Made by a program: the position numbers and the translations under genes
Notes under the pieces: model-generated
What the model saw: the letters and a program-made list of their open reading frames with translations, nothing else
Database searches by the model: none
Told to the model about the DNA's origin: nothing
Assembly: GCF_000236805.1 (NCBI RefSeq)
Contig: NZ_AGFX01000021.1
Location: 62,001-126,000 of the forward strand
Source: Paenibacillus peoriae KCTC 3763
GTDB lineage: Bacteria; Bacillota; Bacilli; Paenibacillales; Paenibacillaceae
DNA: 64,000 nucleotides
Direction of reading: 5' to 3'
Part shown: piece after piece, positions 25,332 to 33,950 of the stretch
Layout of the letters: each line of letters opens with the position of its first letter
Position numbering within the stretch: the stretch's first letter is position 1

Positions 25332-26585
25332 ATGGCTGTTATCGTAGTAAAGGGACAGAAGGCGGATTTGACGAAAACCAATCCGGGTTTGACCCATGTC
25401 AATGTAGGGATCGGATGGGAGTCACCAGCCGCTCTGGAGCTGGATACTTCCGCATTTTTACTGGGTCCCGGAGGAAAAGTATCGGGCGATGAGGATCTGA
25501 TCTTTTACAATAATCCGACCACCCCTTTTATCACTTATTCAGATGGACAACAGTCCGGTGACAAGAAACAATTTTCCCTGGATCTAACCAAAATTCCTTC
25601 ACATATTGAGAAGATTGCGTTTACGCTTACCATTTATGATGCGGATCAAAAACGGCAAAATTTTGGACAGGTTCAAGGCGGATCTATACGTTTTGCTCAT
25701 CCGGTTAGCGGAGAGGTTTTGCGCTTTAATTTGGACAGTGGATTTACAGTCGAAACGGCTATTGTTATAGGTGAGCTGTATCGCCATAACGGTGAATGGA
25801 AGTTTAACGCGATTGGCGCGGGTTTTTCCGGTGGATTGGATGCGTTGTGTGGAAATTTCGGAATTGAAGTGGAAAATAGTCCGGCGCCAGTTCCTACACC
25901 ACCTCCAGTTCCTCAGCCCACACCGCCTCCGGCGCCTCCGGCTCCAAAGCCAGAGCCACCTGCAACTCCGGTGAATCTGAATTTGCGGAAAATTGAACTG
26001 AAGAAAAAGGGCGATACCATTAATCTGAAGAAGGGCTCCAGTGGTGGATTAGGTGAAATCCTGATCAACCTGAACTGGAATCAGGTGCAGCAGAGCAAGG
26101 GCTTCTTCAGTCGTGGCTCCAAGGGTGTCGATCTGGATCTGGGCTGCTTGTATGAGATGAAGAACGGAGATAAAGGTGTTGTTCAGGCGCTCGGAGAAGT
26201 TTTTGGTTCTCTGAATCGCTTCCCGTACATTGCCCTGGATGGCGATGATCGTACAGGCTCTGTGAAAACAGGGGAAAATCTCCGCATTAATGGCGCTAAA
26301 ATTTCTGAGATCAAGCGAATTTTGGTATTCACGTTCATTTATGAAGGAGTCACGAACTGGTCACAAGCGGACGGGGTGGTCACGCTGTACCAGAAGGATG
26401 GTCCGGACATTATCGTTCATCTGAATGAACATGACAACCGCAAGGGAATGTGTGCAATTGCCATGATCCAGAATGTGAACGATGAAACGTTCAGTATTGA
26501 GAGACTCGTGCAGTTCTATGGCGGTCATCGTGAGTTGGACCGTGCACATAACTGGGGCATGCGCTGGTCGCAGGGTAGTAAATAA
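25332..26585 (+). CDS. TerD-TerA fusion protein
   Basis: This 417-residue protein has an N-terminal TerD-type domain (1-182) starting [17 protein letters not shown], a linker of about 30 residues rich in Pro (183-214), and a C-terminal TerA-type domain (215-417) with INLKKGSSGGLGEI, VDLDLGCLYEM and FPYIALDGDDRTG. In the N-terminal domain the calcium loop seen in the other three TerD genes (GDNxTGxGDGDDE) has decayed to SDGQQSGDKKQ, so that half probably does not bind Ca2+. The ATG at 25332 is preceded by AAAGGTGAC; an in-frame ATG at 25302 has no site. It is in the ter operon, 26 bases before terC. Confidence 0.9.
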   Translation: MAVIVVKGQKADLTKTNPGLTHVNVGIGWESPAALELDTSAFLLGPGGKVSGDEDLIFYNNPTTPFITYSDGQQSGDKKQFSLDLTKIPSHIEKIAFTLTIYDADQKRQNFGQVQGGSIRFAHPVSGEVLRFNLDSGFTVETAIVIGELYRHNGEWKFNAIGAGFSGGLDALCGNFGIEVENSPAPVPTPPPVPQPTPPPAPPAPKPEPPATPVNLNLRKIELKKKGDTINLKKGSSGGLGEILINLNWNQVQQSKGFFSRGSKGVDLDLGCLYEMKNGDKGVVQALGEVFGSLNRFPYIALDGDDRTGSVKTGENLRINGAKISEIKRILVFTFIYEGVTNWSQADGVVTLYQKDGPDIIVHLNEHDNRKGMCAIAMIQNVNDETFSIERLVQFYGGHRELDRAHNWGMRWSQGSK

Positions 26586-26611
26586 ACTGAATTATCGGAG
26601 GCACTCTTTTC

Positions 26612-27346
26612 ATGTTGAATGATTTATTTCGAAATATCAGCGAGAACTACGGTCACTTCTTTTCATGGAGTGATGTTGTATCTACACTTACTGACCCGGT
26701 GAGCTGGGGGATTATTGGTACTCTCATTTTGCTGGAAGGTCTTTTGTCGGCGGATAATGCCTTGGTTCTCGCGGTTATGGTTAAGCATTTACCGAAGGAG
26801 CAACAGAAGAGAGCCTTGTTTTACGGGATTTTGGGTGCCTATATATTTAGGTTTCTGGCCATTGGCTTGGGTACATTCCTTATCAAGTTCACGTTAATCA
26901 AGGTGTTGGGCGCGGCCTATCTTCTCTATATTGCTTATAAGGGCTTATTCAAATCCGAAGCAGACGGAGAAGTGAAAAACAAGCCTACTTCCTTCTGGAA
27001 AACGGTATTAATGGTCGAACTGATGGATATTGCCTTCAGTATTGACAGCGTCATCGCCGCTTTTGGTGTGAGCGAGAAAGTATGGGTTTTATTCCTGGGT
27101 GGTGTTCTTGGCGTTCTGATGATGCGTGGTGTTGCTCAAGTATTTCTCAAGCTCATTGATAAATTTCCGGAACTGGAACAGACAGCCTTTATATTGATCG
27201 CCATTATTGGAGGTAAAATGCTGGCTGCTGCTTTTGGCTTTCATATGCCGCAACTCTTGTTCTTCGGCATTTTGATCGCCGTCTTTGTAGGTACGATGGT
27301 TATGAGCTCGGCAAAAAGAAAGAAAAAGGCCGACAAAGAGGCTTAA
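26612..27346 (+). CDS. terC: TerC-family integral membrane protein
   Basis: This 244-residue protein has about seven membrane segments and the family's two acidic motifs: EGLLSADNALVLAVM near residue 42 and ELMDIAFSIDSVIAAF near 137, which are thought to coordinate metal ions. It is the membrane anchor of the ter complex and, in other bacteria, a manganese or metal exporter. A GGAGG site precedes it, and a terminator follows 15 bases after the stop. Confidence 0.94.
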   Translation: MLNDLFRNISENYGHFFSWSDVVSTLTDPVSWGIIGTLILLEGLLSADNALVLAVMVKHLPKEQQKRALFYGILGAYIFRFLAIGLGTFLIKFTLIKVLGAAYLLYIAYKGLFKSEADGEVKNKPTSFWKTVLMVELMDIAFSIDSVIAAFGVSEKVWVLFLGGVLGVLMMRGVAQVFLKLIDKFPELEQTAFILIAIIGGKMLAAAFGFHMPQLLFFGILIAVFVGTMVMSSAKRKKKADKEA

Positions 27347-27361
27347 TGTACAAAGTATAGC

Positions 27362-27397
27362 GAAATCCCTCCTGAAATTAAGGGGGGATTTCTTTTA
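27362..27397 (+). terminator. Terminator between terC and the biosynthetic block
   Basis: GAAATCCC/GGGATTTC arms with inner CCT/AGG are followed by TTTTAT. It separates the TerB-TerC half from the enzymes, which may be read by leak-through. Confidence 0.75.
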
Positions 27398-27452
27398 TAC
27401 CCGAGGCACAGGGCTTCAGTCAGGCAAGAAAGAGCAGGAGGAGGAGAAGGCC

Positions 27453-28688
27453 CTGAAATATTTTAATGATTTGACCTTTGAGGAAATAGAAGCGATCTTT
27501 TGTACGCCACCAGTGGAGTTTCATAACCGCTCTCCCAAAAGTATATTAGCATATGCTGTGGGTGCGGCTTTGTATATGCCTGCGACCCGCTCGGAGGTAG
27601 CGGAAGAGATCAAAAACGGAAAGCACGAAGGATTAACGACGGTCATGCTGGATTTGGAGGATGCTATAGGAGATCAGCAGGTCGGACAGGCGGAACAATC
27701 ACTGGCGCAGCAGTTGCTTCAACTCATGTCGTATGTACGGACAGGTGTGATGAGTGAACAGAGCTTGCCGCTGCTGTTTGTACGTGTGCGCTCTGTGGAA
27801 CAGCTGGAACGGCTGCTGAGCGGGTTGGGAGAATCTTTAACACTGCTGACCGGCTTTGTTTTGCCCAAGTTCTCTTCTGATAATGGTCGGGCGTATTTTA
27901 CACTTCTTGCCGAATATAACCGGAGTATGGGTACAGCGGCTAATGCTCCTATATTGTATGGTTTACCAATTCTCGAAAGCTCCAAAATCATTTACCGGGA
28001 AACGCGCTGGAAAGAGCTACTGAAGATCAAAGAGATTTTGGACGAGTATCAGGAGTATGTACTAAATGTGCGCATTGGAGCAACTGATTTCTCCAGCCTG
28101 TTTGGTTTGAGACGTAGTCCGGATATTACAATCTATGAAATTGCCGTCATTCGGGATTGCATTGCGGATATTATTAACCTGTTTGGACGGGTGGGCTCGG
28201 ATTATGTCATTTCCGGTCCTGTATGGGAATATTTCTCTCATCGGGAACGTGTATTTAAACCCCAATTAAGAGTGTCGCCTTTCGAAGATGCATTTGGCAA
28301 GCGGGGACGCAACCTGCGGATGGACTTTATTTCAGATGCGATGGACGGACTGATCCGGGAAGTCATGATGGACAAAGAGAACGGGATTATCGGCAAAACG
28401 ATCATCCATCCCTCCCATATTAAGCCGGTACAGGCCATGTACGTGGTGACACATGAGGAGTATATGGATGCCCTCGCCATTATGGAGCGTAATGACGGTA
28501 GTCTGGGTGTGTTCAAAAGCACTTATGCCAACAAAATGAATGAAATTAAGCCACACCTGAATTGGGCTCATCGTATTATTAGTAGATCAAAAGTATACGG
28601 GGTGTTACATGAACAACAACATTTTGTCAGTCTCTTACCCAAACACGAAAACACATCTGCTTCCCATCTTGGAGCAGTTCAGCGTTAA
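27453..28688 (+). CDS. HpcH/HpaI-type (citrate lyase beta-like) lyase of the ter biosynthetic module
   Basis: The protein has about 411 residues. No ATG or GTG fits the start. A strong AGGAGGAGGAG site at 27436-27446 points to CTG 27453, which would begin with KYFNDLTFEEI; TTG at 27471 is the other choice. The barrel shows LYMPATR, the metal and substrate segment TVMLDLEDAIGD and the GATDFSSLFGL loop, as in CitE/HpcH C-C lyases. In published surveys of ter loci (Anantharaman, Iyer and Aravind), such a lyase occurs with PRTase, HAD and ATP-grasp enzymes. That group is proposed to make a nucleoside-like compound. It overlaps the next gene by 80 bases. Confidence 0.85.
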   Translation: MKYFNDLTFEEIEAIFCTPPVEFHNRSPKSILAYAVGAALYMPATRSEVAEEIKNGKHEGLTTVMLDLEDAIGDQQVGQAEQSLAQQLLQLMSYVRTGVMSEQSLPLLFVRVRSVEQLERLLSGLGESLTLLTGFVLPKFSSDNGRAYFTLLAEYNRSMGTAANAPILYGLPILESSKIIYRETRWKELLKIKEILDEYQEYVLNVRIGATDFSSLFGLRRSPDITIYEIAVIRDCIADIINLFGRVGSDYVISGPVWEYFSHRERVFKPQLRVSPFEDAFGKRGRNLRMDFISDAMDGLIREVMMDKENGIIGKTIIHPSHIKPVQAMYVVTHEEYMDALAIMERNDGSLGVFKSTYANKMNEIKPHLNWAHRIISRSKVYGVLHEQQHFVSLLPKHENTSASHLGAVQR

Positions 28689-30081
28689 AATTACCGAGAC
28701 ACATAATCCATTCCACCTTCCTGTGGACAAGCTATTTGCAATGGCGGCACGGGTGAACAAGAAGCGTGCGTTTTTGTTTGTCAGCAAGGTACTGGGCAAG
28801 CATATTCCAGTGAATCCTTACACCTCTCTGCTCAGTGGTGCGGCGCTGGCAATCTTGCTGTATAAGGAGTTTGTCCCACATACGGAACAACAGATGGATC
28901 AGCTCATCGGAGAAGCCGTAAAAGGGCTTCTGAACGTGGAATATGCGGAAGAAGCCTATCGAAGGCTAATGAATGAGCGTTTAACTTTTGCCGAGCCCAT
29001 CAAGTTTGTTGGTTTTGCCGAGACGGCTACGGCACTGGGACACAGTATGTACCATGTGTTTGCGGACGGTGCTTCGTATATTCATACGACGCGTGAGGAT
29101 ATTCCGAACCTTCTGCCGATCATTCGGTTTGAAGAAGAGCATTCGCATGCTGTTGATCATCGCTGCTATGCACTGGATGAGCATGCATTTGCCGGAGATG
29201 GTCCCATTGTGCTGGTAGATGATGAGATTACGACAGGTAAAACGACCCTTAATATCATTCGGGATATTCAGGCGCATTTTCCAAGGAAGCAATATGTGAT
29301 TGCTTCGTTATTGGATTGGCGGACAGACAGCGATGAGCAAGCTTTCACCGATCTGGAGGCAGAGCTGGGTATTACGATTACGCCTTTAAGTTTGCTCAAA
29401 GGTAAAATCCAATTACTGGGATCTCCCATCCTGGATCACGTAGAATACGCTGGACAGACCAGACATACCGAACATGCTGCTACTAGCTTGGTCGAGGATA
29501 CGGCAGAAGCTTCTGGAATAATTGACCACTGTTTTGAAAAGAATGCTTTCAGTTTTGAGCGAATACTGCACAGCTCCATCTCAACGGACGGGTACGCCAA
29601 TATGGTGCCTTATTTGAAATATACAGGCCGTTTTGGCCTGCAATCCGCTGATAATACGGCGTTGAATGCAGAAATTACGCGTGCAGCAGAACGATTGAAC
29701 AAGCTTCGTTCAGGCCAGCGCACGTTGGTGATGGGTACGGGTGAATTCATGTATATTCCCATGCGGATTGCAGCAGAGTTAGGCCCGAATGTATTTTATC
29801 AGTCCACGACACGCAGCCCGGTTTACCCTCATCGAGAAAAAGGGTATGGCGTAGCTTGTGGTGTGACCTATCCCTCGCCCGATGACAATACAGTACGCAA
29901 TTTTATTTATAATGTAGACCCCGGTCAGTATGACGAAATATTTGTTTTGCTGGAAAGGGAGTCGAACCCAGAGCGAATGCAGCCTATGCTGGATGCTTTG
30001 ACCCGCCTGGGCTGCGATAAAGTACATGTGGTTTATTTTAACCGTTTAACTAGCCAGGAGAGTAAAGGAGCGCGGATATGA
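28609..30081 (+). CDS. TRSP-domain phosphoribosyltransferase
   Basis: This 490-residue protein has an orotate PRTase-like domain with the PRPP loop VLVDDEITTGKT at 201-212. Its C-terminal domain carries the name-giving TRSP at 401-404 (in YQSTTRSPVYPHREKGYG). Family members couple to a StiP-type partner, which follows here. The ATG at 28609 overlaps the end of the previous gene by 80 bases in another frame. The next in-frame ATG (28741) would cut the conserved N-terminus, so the long overlap seems real. The stop overlaps the next start as ATGA. Confidence 0.88.
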   Translation: MNNNILSVSYPNTKTHLLPILEQFSVKITETHNPFHLPVDKLFAMAARVNKKRAFLFVSKVLGKHIPVNPYTSLLSGAALAILLYKEFVPHTEQQMDQLIGEAVKGLLNVEYAEEAYRRLMNERLTFAEPIKFVGFAETATALGHSMYHVFADGASYIHTTREDIPNLLPIIRFEEEHSHAVDHRCYALDEHAFAGDGPIVLVDDEITTGKTTLNIIRDIQAHFPRKQYVIASLLDWRTDSDEQAFTDLEAELGITITPLSLLKGKIQLLGSPILDHVEYAGQTRHTEHAATSLVEDTAEASGIIDHCFEKNAFSFERILHSSISTDGYANMVPYLKYTGRFGLQSADNTALNAEITRAAERLNKLRSGQRTLVMGTGEFMYIPMRIAAELGPNVFYQSTTRSPVYPHREKGYGVACGVTYPSPDDNTVRNFIYNVDPGQYDEIFVLLERESNPERMQPMLDALTRLGCDKVHVVYFNRLTSQESKGARI

Positions 30082-31229
30082 AGCAAGTACTCATGGAGCA
30101 AATACAGCAAAAGAACATTCATCCGCCCGAGCCGTTAGGCAGCTATCCTGCATCGGATGTCACTTTCTTATTGAAGGATTTGAGTCGTGTTACGTTGGAA
30201 AAAGGGACGGAGGATCGTGAAGAGGCGATTCAGTCGGGTATCCATTATTCCGAAATGTTGCCAGTGGAATATGAGCCTACAGCGGAGTATATTGCTCTGT
30301 TTCACGAAACACTTGCCCAATCTGCTGCAAAGGTTGCGCTGGCCGCAGCTTCTGTGGCTGAGATGATTGTAAGAAAAAGGGGGCTAAACACGGCAATTGT
30401 TTCGCTTGCCCGAGCGGGAACGCCCATCGGTATCTTGATCAAGCGTTATATTGACTGGAAGTATGGCGTTTCCTTGCCGCATTACAGCATTTCCATTATT
30501 CGCGGCAAAGGCATTGACCGGAATGCCATTTTGTATATTTTACAGCAGCATGGGCTGGATATAGAGCTTCAGTTTGTAGATGGCTGGACGGGAAAAGGAG
30601 CGATTCGGCAGGTGCTGATCGAGGCTTGTCGTGAGATGAACGCAGACTACGGATTGCGTCTGAATGATGATCTGGCGGTGCTGGCCGATCCAGGGAGATG
30701 CTCGGATACCTTCGGTACACGGGAGGATTATTTGATCCCGAGTGCTTGTCTGAATTCGACCGTATCGGGTCTGATGAGCCGGACGGTATTGCGCGATGAT
30801 CTGATAGGTCCGGACGATTTTCATGGGGCCAAATTTTATGAATCCTGGCGGTCAGTGGATCAGTCCAATACGTTTGTAGATACGGTTTCGGGTTACTTTC
30901 AAGAGGTGGCTGCAACTGCCGCTGCGTATGCTGAACAGATGACATTGAATCCACCTGCGGTGACATGGCAGGGCTTGCGGGATATCGAGTCCATTCAAAA
31001 GGCTTTTGGTATTCGGGATATCAATCTGGTCAAGCCCGGTGTGGGGGAGACGACCCGTGTGCTGCTGCGCAGAGTGCCGTGGAAAATCCTGATTAATCGT
31101 GAAGACAATCCGAATCTCCGTCATATCATGCTGCTGGCACAGGATCGTGGCGTACCTGTCGAGGTTTTTGAGGGATTGACCTATTCCTGCTGCGGGATTA
31201 TCAAGCCACTCAAGGGGGAACAAGGATGA
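30078..31229 (+). CDS. StiP-family (PELOTA/PRTase-fold) protein of the ter module
   Basis: The protein has 383 residues. It was annotated historically as cysteine protease StiP but is now placed with PRTase-fold enzymes. Visible motifs are DVTFLLKDL near the start, AIVSLARAGTPIGILIKRY near residue 110 and FVDGWTGKGAI near 170, which read as a nucleotide-binding PRTase-like site. No catalytic Cys/His pair is obvious, apart from a late SCCG (372-375). Four-base ATGA overlaps on both sides show tight translational coupling with the TRSP-PRTase and the HAD gene. Confidence 0.83.
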   Translation: MKQVLMEQIQQKNIHPPEPLGSYPASDVTFLLKDLSRVTLEKGTEDREEAIQSGIHYSEMLPVEYEPTAEYIALFHETLAQSAAKVALAAASVAEMIVRKRGLNTAIVSLARAGTPIGILIKRYIDWKYGVSLPHYSISIIRGKGIDRNAILYILQQHGLDIELQFVDGWTGKGAIRQVLIEACREMNADYGLRLNDDLAVLADPGRCSDTFGTREDYLIPSACLNSTVSGLMSRTVLRDDLIGPDDFHGAKFYESWRSVDQSNTFVDTVSGYFQEVAATAAAYAEQMTLNPPAVTWQGLRDIESIQKAFGIRDINLVKPGVGETTRVLLRRVPWKILINREDNPNLRHIMLLAQDRGVPVEVFEGLTYSCCGIIKPLKGEQG

Positions 31230-32062
31230 TTTATGCAAGCGACCTGGATCAGACGCTGATATACTCCAAACGTTCGCTTGGCGTACCGCTGGAGTCCGCG
31301 GGGCTGTTGCCTGCGGAACACATTGACGGCGCAACAGCGGCGTTTATTTCAGCACAGGCCCTCCAACTGCTGAAGACGCTGCCGGAAAATATCATGTTTA
31401 TGCCTGTGACAACTCGCACGATGGCACAGTATCGACGGATCACCGTATTTCAAACAGAGTTGGTTCCAGCTTATGCCGTGACGAGCAATGGTGGTAACAT
31501 CATCGTCGGGGGCGAGGTAGATCGAGAGTGGAATCGGCGTATTCACGCACAAGTACGCCGAGAGGGTGCCGATGCGGAAGAAGCACGTCAAGTGTTCGGA
31601 CAGGTACTGCATGAGGACTGGGTTGTAAATGAGCGTTTCTGCGACGAGTTATTTTATGCTTTTGTGATTGAACGGGATCGTATGCCGCTGGAGCAGGTGT
31701 TGGAGAAGGCACGAATCATGCGTGAAATGGGCTGGGAGGTATCCATTCAGAGACGAAAGGTGTATCTTGTGCCTGCTGCCGTGAACAAGCAGGCAGCCGT
31801 GGAGCATATTCGTCATCTTACAGACGGTGGACCTGTTGTGGCGTCCGGCGACTCATTGCTGGATCGCTGCTTGCTGGACTATGCCGACTATGCAATTGCT
31901 CCGCGTCACGGTGAGCTGTACAGGGAACAGCTACGGGATGAGTTGGAGGTCAATTACAGCTTTACGGAGTTGTCAGGTGCTTATGCGGCGGACGAAATCA
32001 TGGCGTATGTTTATGAAATACACCGGATTGTGTCTGCAACTCGAGCTTCATTTTCAGAATAG
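31226..32062 (+). CDS. HAD-superfamily hydrolase of the ter module
   Basis: The 278-residue HAD fold has motif I in YASDLDQTLIYS (Asp6, Asp8), motif II in the MPVTTRT threonine and motif IV in VASGDSLLDRCLLDYADY. The length and C2-type cap agree with sucrose-phosphatase or Cof relatives. It probably dephosphorylates a product of the two upstream PRTase-type enzymes. It is joined to StiP by an ATGA overlap and to the ATP-grasp gene by a 16-base gap. Confidence 0.87.
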   Translation: MIYASDLDQTLIYSKRSLGVPLESAGLLPAEHIDGATAAFISAQALQLLKTLPENIMFMPVTTRTMAQYRRITVFQTELVPAYAVTSNGGNIIVGGEVDREWNRRIHAQVRREGADAEEARQVFGQVLHEDWVVNERFCDELFYAFVIERDRMPLEQVLEKARIMREMGWEVSIQRRKVYLVPAAVNKQAAVEHIRHLTDGGPVVASGDSLLDRCLLDYADYAIAPRHGELYREQLRDELEVNYSFTELSGAYAADEIMAYVYEIHRIVSATRASFSE

Positions 32063-32078
32063 ATAGGGGTGTAGCTCT

Positions 32079-33110
32079 GTGAAGAAGGTCAAGGTGTATT
32101 TTAACCGCTGGTTTTCAGTGGCGTATCATTATATGAATGCTATTCGTAACAATAAGGACGGTATTCCGTTCGAAATCTATGCGACCCACTCAGATCCTGA
32201 GCATATGGCTCTGCAGGCCAGTGATGTAGCTGAAGTGGAGCCATGCACAAGTGGTGTGGAGTATGCACGTTTTTGCGCCGATTTTTGCAGACGTCACGCA
32301 ATTGATGTATTTATTCCACGCTGGAATATGCTTGATATCAGTAGGCATCTTCATTTGTTCGACGATATTGGAACCAAGGTAATTGTCTGCCGGGATACCG
32401 AACTGCTGGAGCAACTGATGGAAAAGGATTTATTTTATGAATCCATTCGACAAAAAGACATTGTCGCGATCCCGGATTATGCCATTGCCAGCAATGCAGA
32501 GCAGTTTAAAGAGGCTTATGAATCGTTAGCAGCACGCGGGCATAAGGTATGCTTCAAGCCATGTAATGCAGAAGGCGGAATGGGCTTTCGTATTATCGAC
32601 AACGAACGTAATCCGCTGGAGGAGCTGTTCGGCCATGCGCTGAACCATATTTCCTTCGAGGAGGCACATCGTGTGTTGTCATCCACAGAGTCATTCCCCA
32701 ACCTGATGGTGATGGAGCTGCTGGAGGGCTACGAATACAGTATTGATTGCCTGGCTGACCGGGAGGGGAAGCTGCTGGCAGCAGTTCCGCGCAGAAAGGC
32801 AGGAGGACGATTGCGGCTGCTGGAACAGCATACCGAGCTACTGGATGTGGCGCATAAGGTGGCTGAGGCGTATCACATTCCGTACAATTATAACATTCAG
32901 GTAAAATATAACGGCGAGCGTCCCAAGCTGCTAGAAATCAATCCGCGGATGTCCGGAGGGCTCCATGTATCATGCTTGTCCGGCATCAATTTTCCTTATC
33001 TGGCGGTGAAATCGGCTTTGGGTAATGAGGTCGGTCCACTTTATCCGCAATACGACATTTTAGCCAGTCATATCGAGCAACCGATCACCATACGTAAATC
33101 CTTACATTGA
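32079..33110 (+). CDS. ATP-grasp ligase of the ter module
   Basis: This protein has 343 residues with an ATP-grasp core: the CFKPCNAEGGMGFRII glycine-rich loop near 165, the MELLEGYEYSIDCL strand and the metal-binding PKLLEINPRMSGGLHVS. These resemble carbamoyl phosphate synthase/D-Ala ligase-like ligases. It would attach an amino acid or similar group to the module's product. The start is GTG with an AGGGGTGTA site. It closes the enzyme block; a strong promoter for the next genes begins inside its stop codon. Confidence 0.87.
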   Translation: MKKVKVYFNRWFSVAYHYMNAIRNNKDGIPFEIYATHSDPEHMALQASDVAEVEPCTSGVEYARFCADFCRRHAIDVFIPRWNMLDISRHLHLFDDIGTKVIVCRDTELLEQLMEKDLFYESIRQKDIVAIPDYAIASNAEQFKEAYESLAARGHKVCFKPCNAEGGMGFRIIDNERNPLEELFGHALNHISFEEAHRVLSSTESFPNLMVMELLEGYEYSIDCLADREGKLLAAVPRRKAGGRLRLLEQHTELLDVAHKVAEAYHIPYNYNIQVKYNGERPKLLEINPRMSGGLHVSCLSGINFPYLAVKSALGNEVGPLYPQYDILASHIEQPITIRKSLH

Positions 33111-33136
33111 CACATGTAGAGTGTATTTTCTACAAT
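33107..33136 (+). promoter_or_regulatory. Sigma-A promoter overlapping the ATP-grasp stop codon
   Basis: TTGACA (33107-33112) and TACAAT (33131-33136) are 18 bases apart. The -35 box contains the stop codon of the upstream gene, and the start of the next gene lies 33 bases downstream. The pair is near consensus, so the TelA pair can be expressed apart from the operon. Confidence 0.7.
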
Positions 33137-33168
33137 ATGGTAAGGGTTTACGTCAGGAGGTACAAGCT

Positions 33169-33849
33169 ATGACGTCAAAAATGTGGGGCACCACCATTGC
33201 TGTGGTCAGCTATCTGGTTGCGCTTTTACTGAGTTATTGGTTGCCACTGTATGTATGTTTGGCAATTCCGGTCATTTCTCTAGGAGGATATAGCGCCATT
33301 ATGTCTCTCCGCCATCCTCGTCCCAATCTGACCGGTTCCGTGATTCCGATCGTACAGGAGGAGGTTGCTGATCCAGGGCAGCCAGTTCAGGAAGCTTCTG
33401 CTCCATCAGAGTCTACAACAGGAAAACCACGTGTACCAGACCCGATTTCCAGTGAATTTGCTCAGGTGATGGAGTATCTGGAGGTACTGGAGGATATGGT
33501 GATTTCTGAGGGACAGAAGGATGCGCTCGATAACGAAATTGTCGAGAAGGGACTGGCTCTGTTTGCACGTTTGCAACGGGTTATTCCGCTTTTACATGAA
33601 TTAAATAATAGCGAAGTGAACCACACGGTTCGGAGGTTGATTTTAAGAGACCTGAACGGGCTAATTAACCCGTTTCTTCGGCTCAGCGGCGAAGCCAAGC
33701 GGACCAACCGGAGGACATTATTAAACGGGTTGCGAGATGTGGATAGCAAAATATCAGTGATTGTATCCACGGTGGAGCACAAGGATTTGATGGAATTACA
33801 GAGCAAAGCCGAGCTGATTCACCAGCGGTACAGCAGTTCCGAATTGTAA
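33169..33849 (+). CDS. Membrane protein upstream of telA (XpaC-like position)
   Basis: The 226-residue protein has two N-terminal membrane helices (about 7-20 and 24-38, with VVSYLVALLLSYWLPLYVCLAIPVISL split by a short turn), then a Pro/Glu linker and a helical cytoplasmic part. Its place right before telA matches the xpaC-telA pair known from Bacillus, and the helical domain could be the XpaC-type domain, but I see no clear motif. The ATG at 33169 is chosen for its CAGGAGG site and the promoter just upstream. Confidence 0.75.
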   Translation: MTSKMWGTTIAVVSYLVALLLSYWLPLYVCLAIPVISLGGYSAIMSLRHPRPNLTGSVIPIVQEEVADPGQPVQEASAPSESTTGKPRVPDPISSEFAQVMEYLEVLEDMVISEGQKDALDNEIVEKGLALFARLQRVIPLLHELNNSEVNHTVRRLILRDLNGLINPFLRLSGEAKRTNRRTLLNGLRDVDSKISVIVSTVEHKDLMELQSKAELIHQRYSSSEL

Positions 33850-33950
33850 GTTCTCATTTTTTAGGAAAATAAAAAATCAGCAGCATAGCTGCCCTGAATA
33901 GCAACGATTTGTCTCGGGTAACCGTTGTATTCAGAATAGGAGGTAGCATT

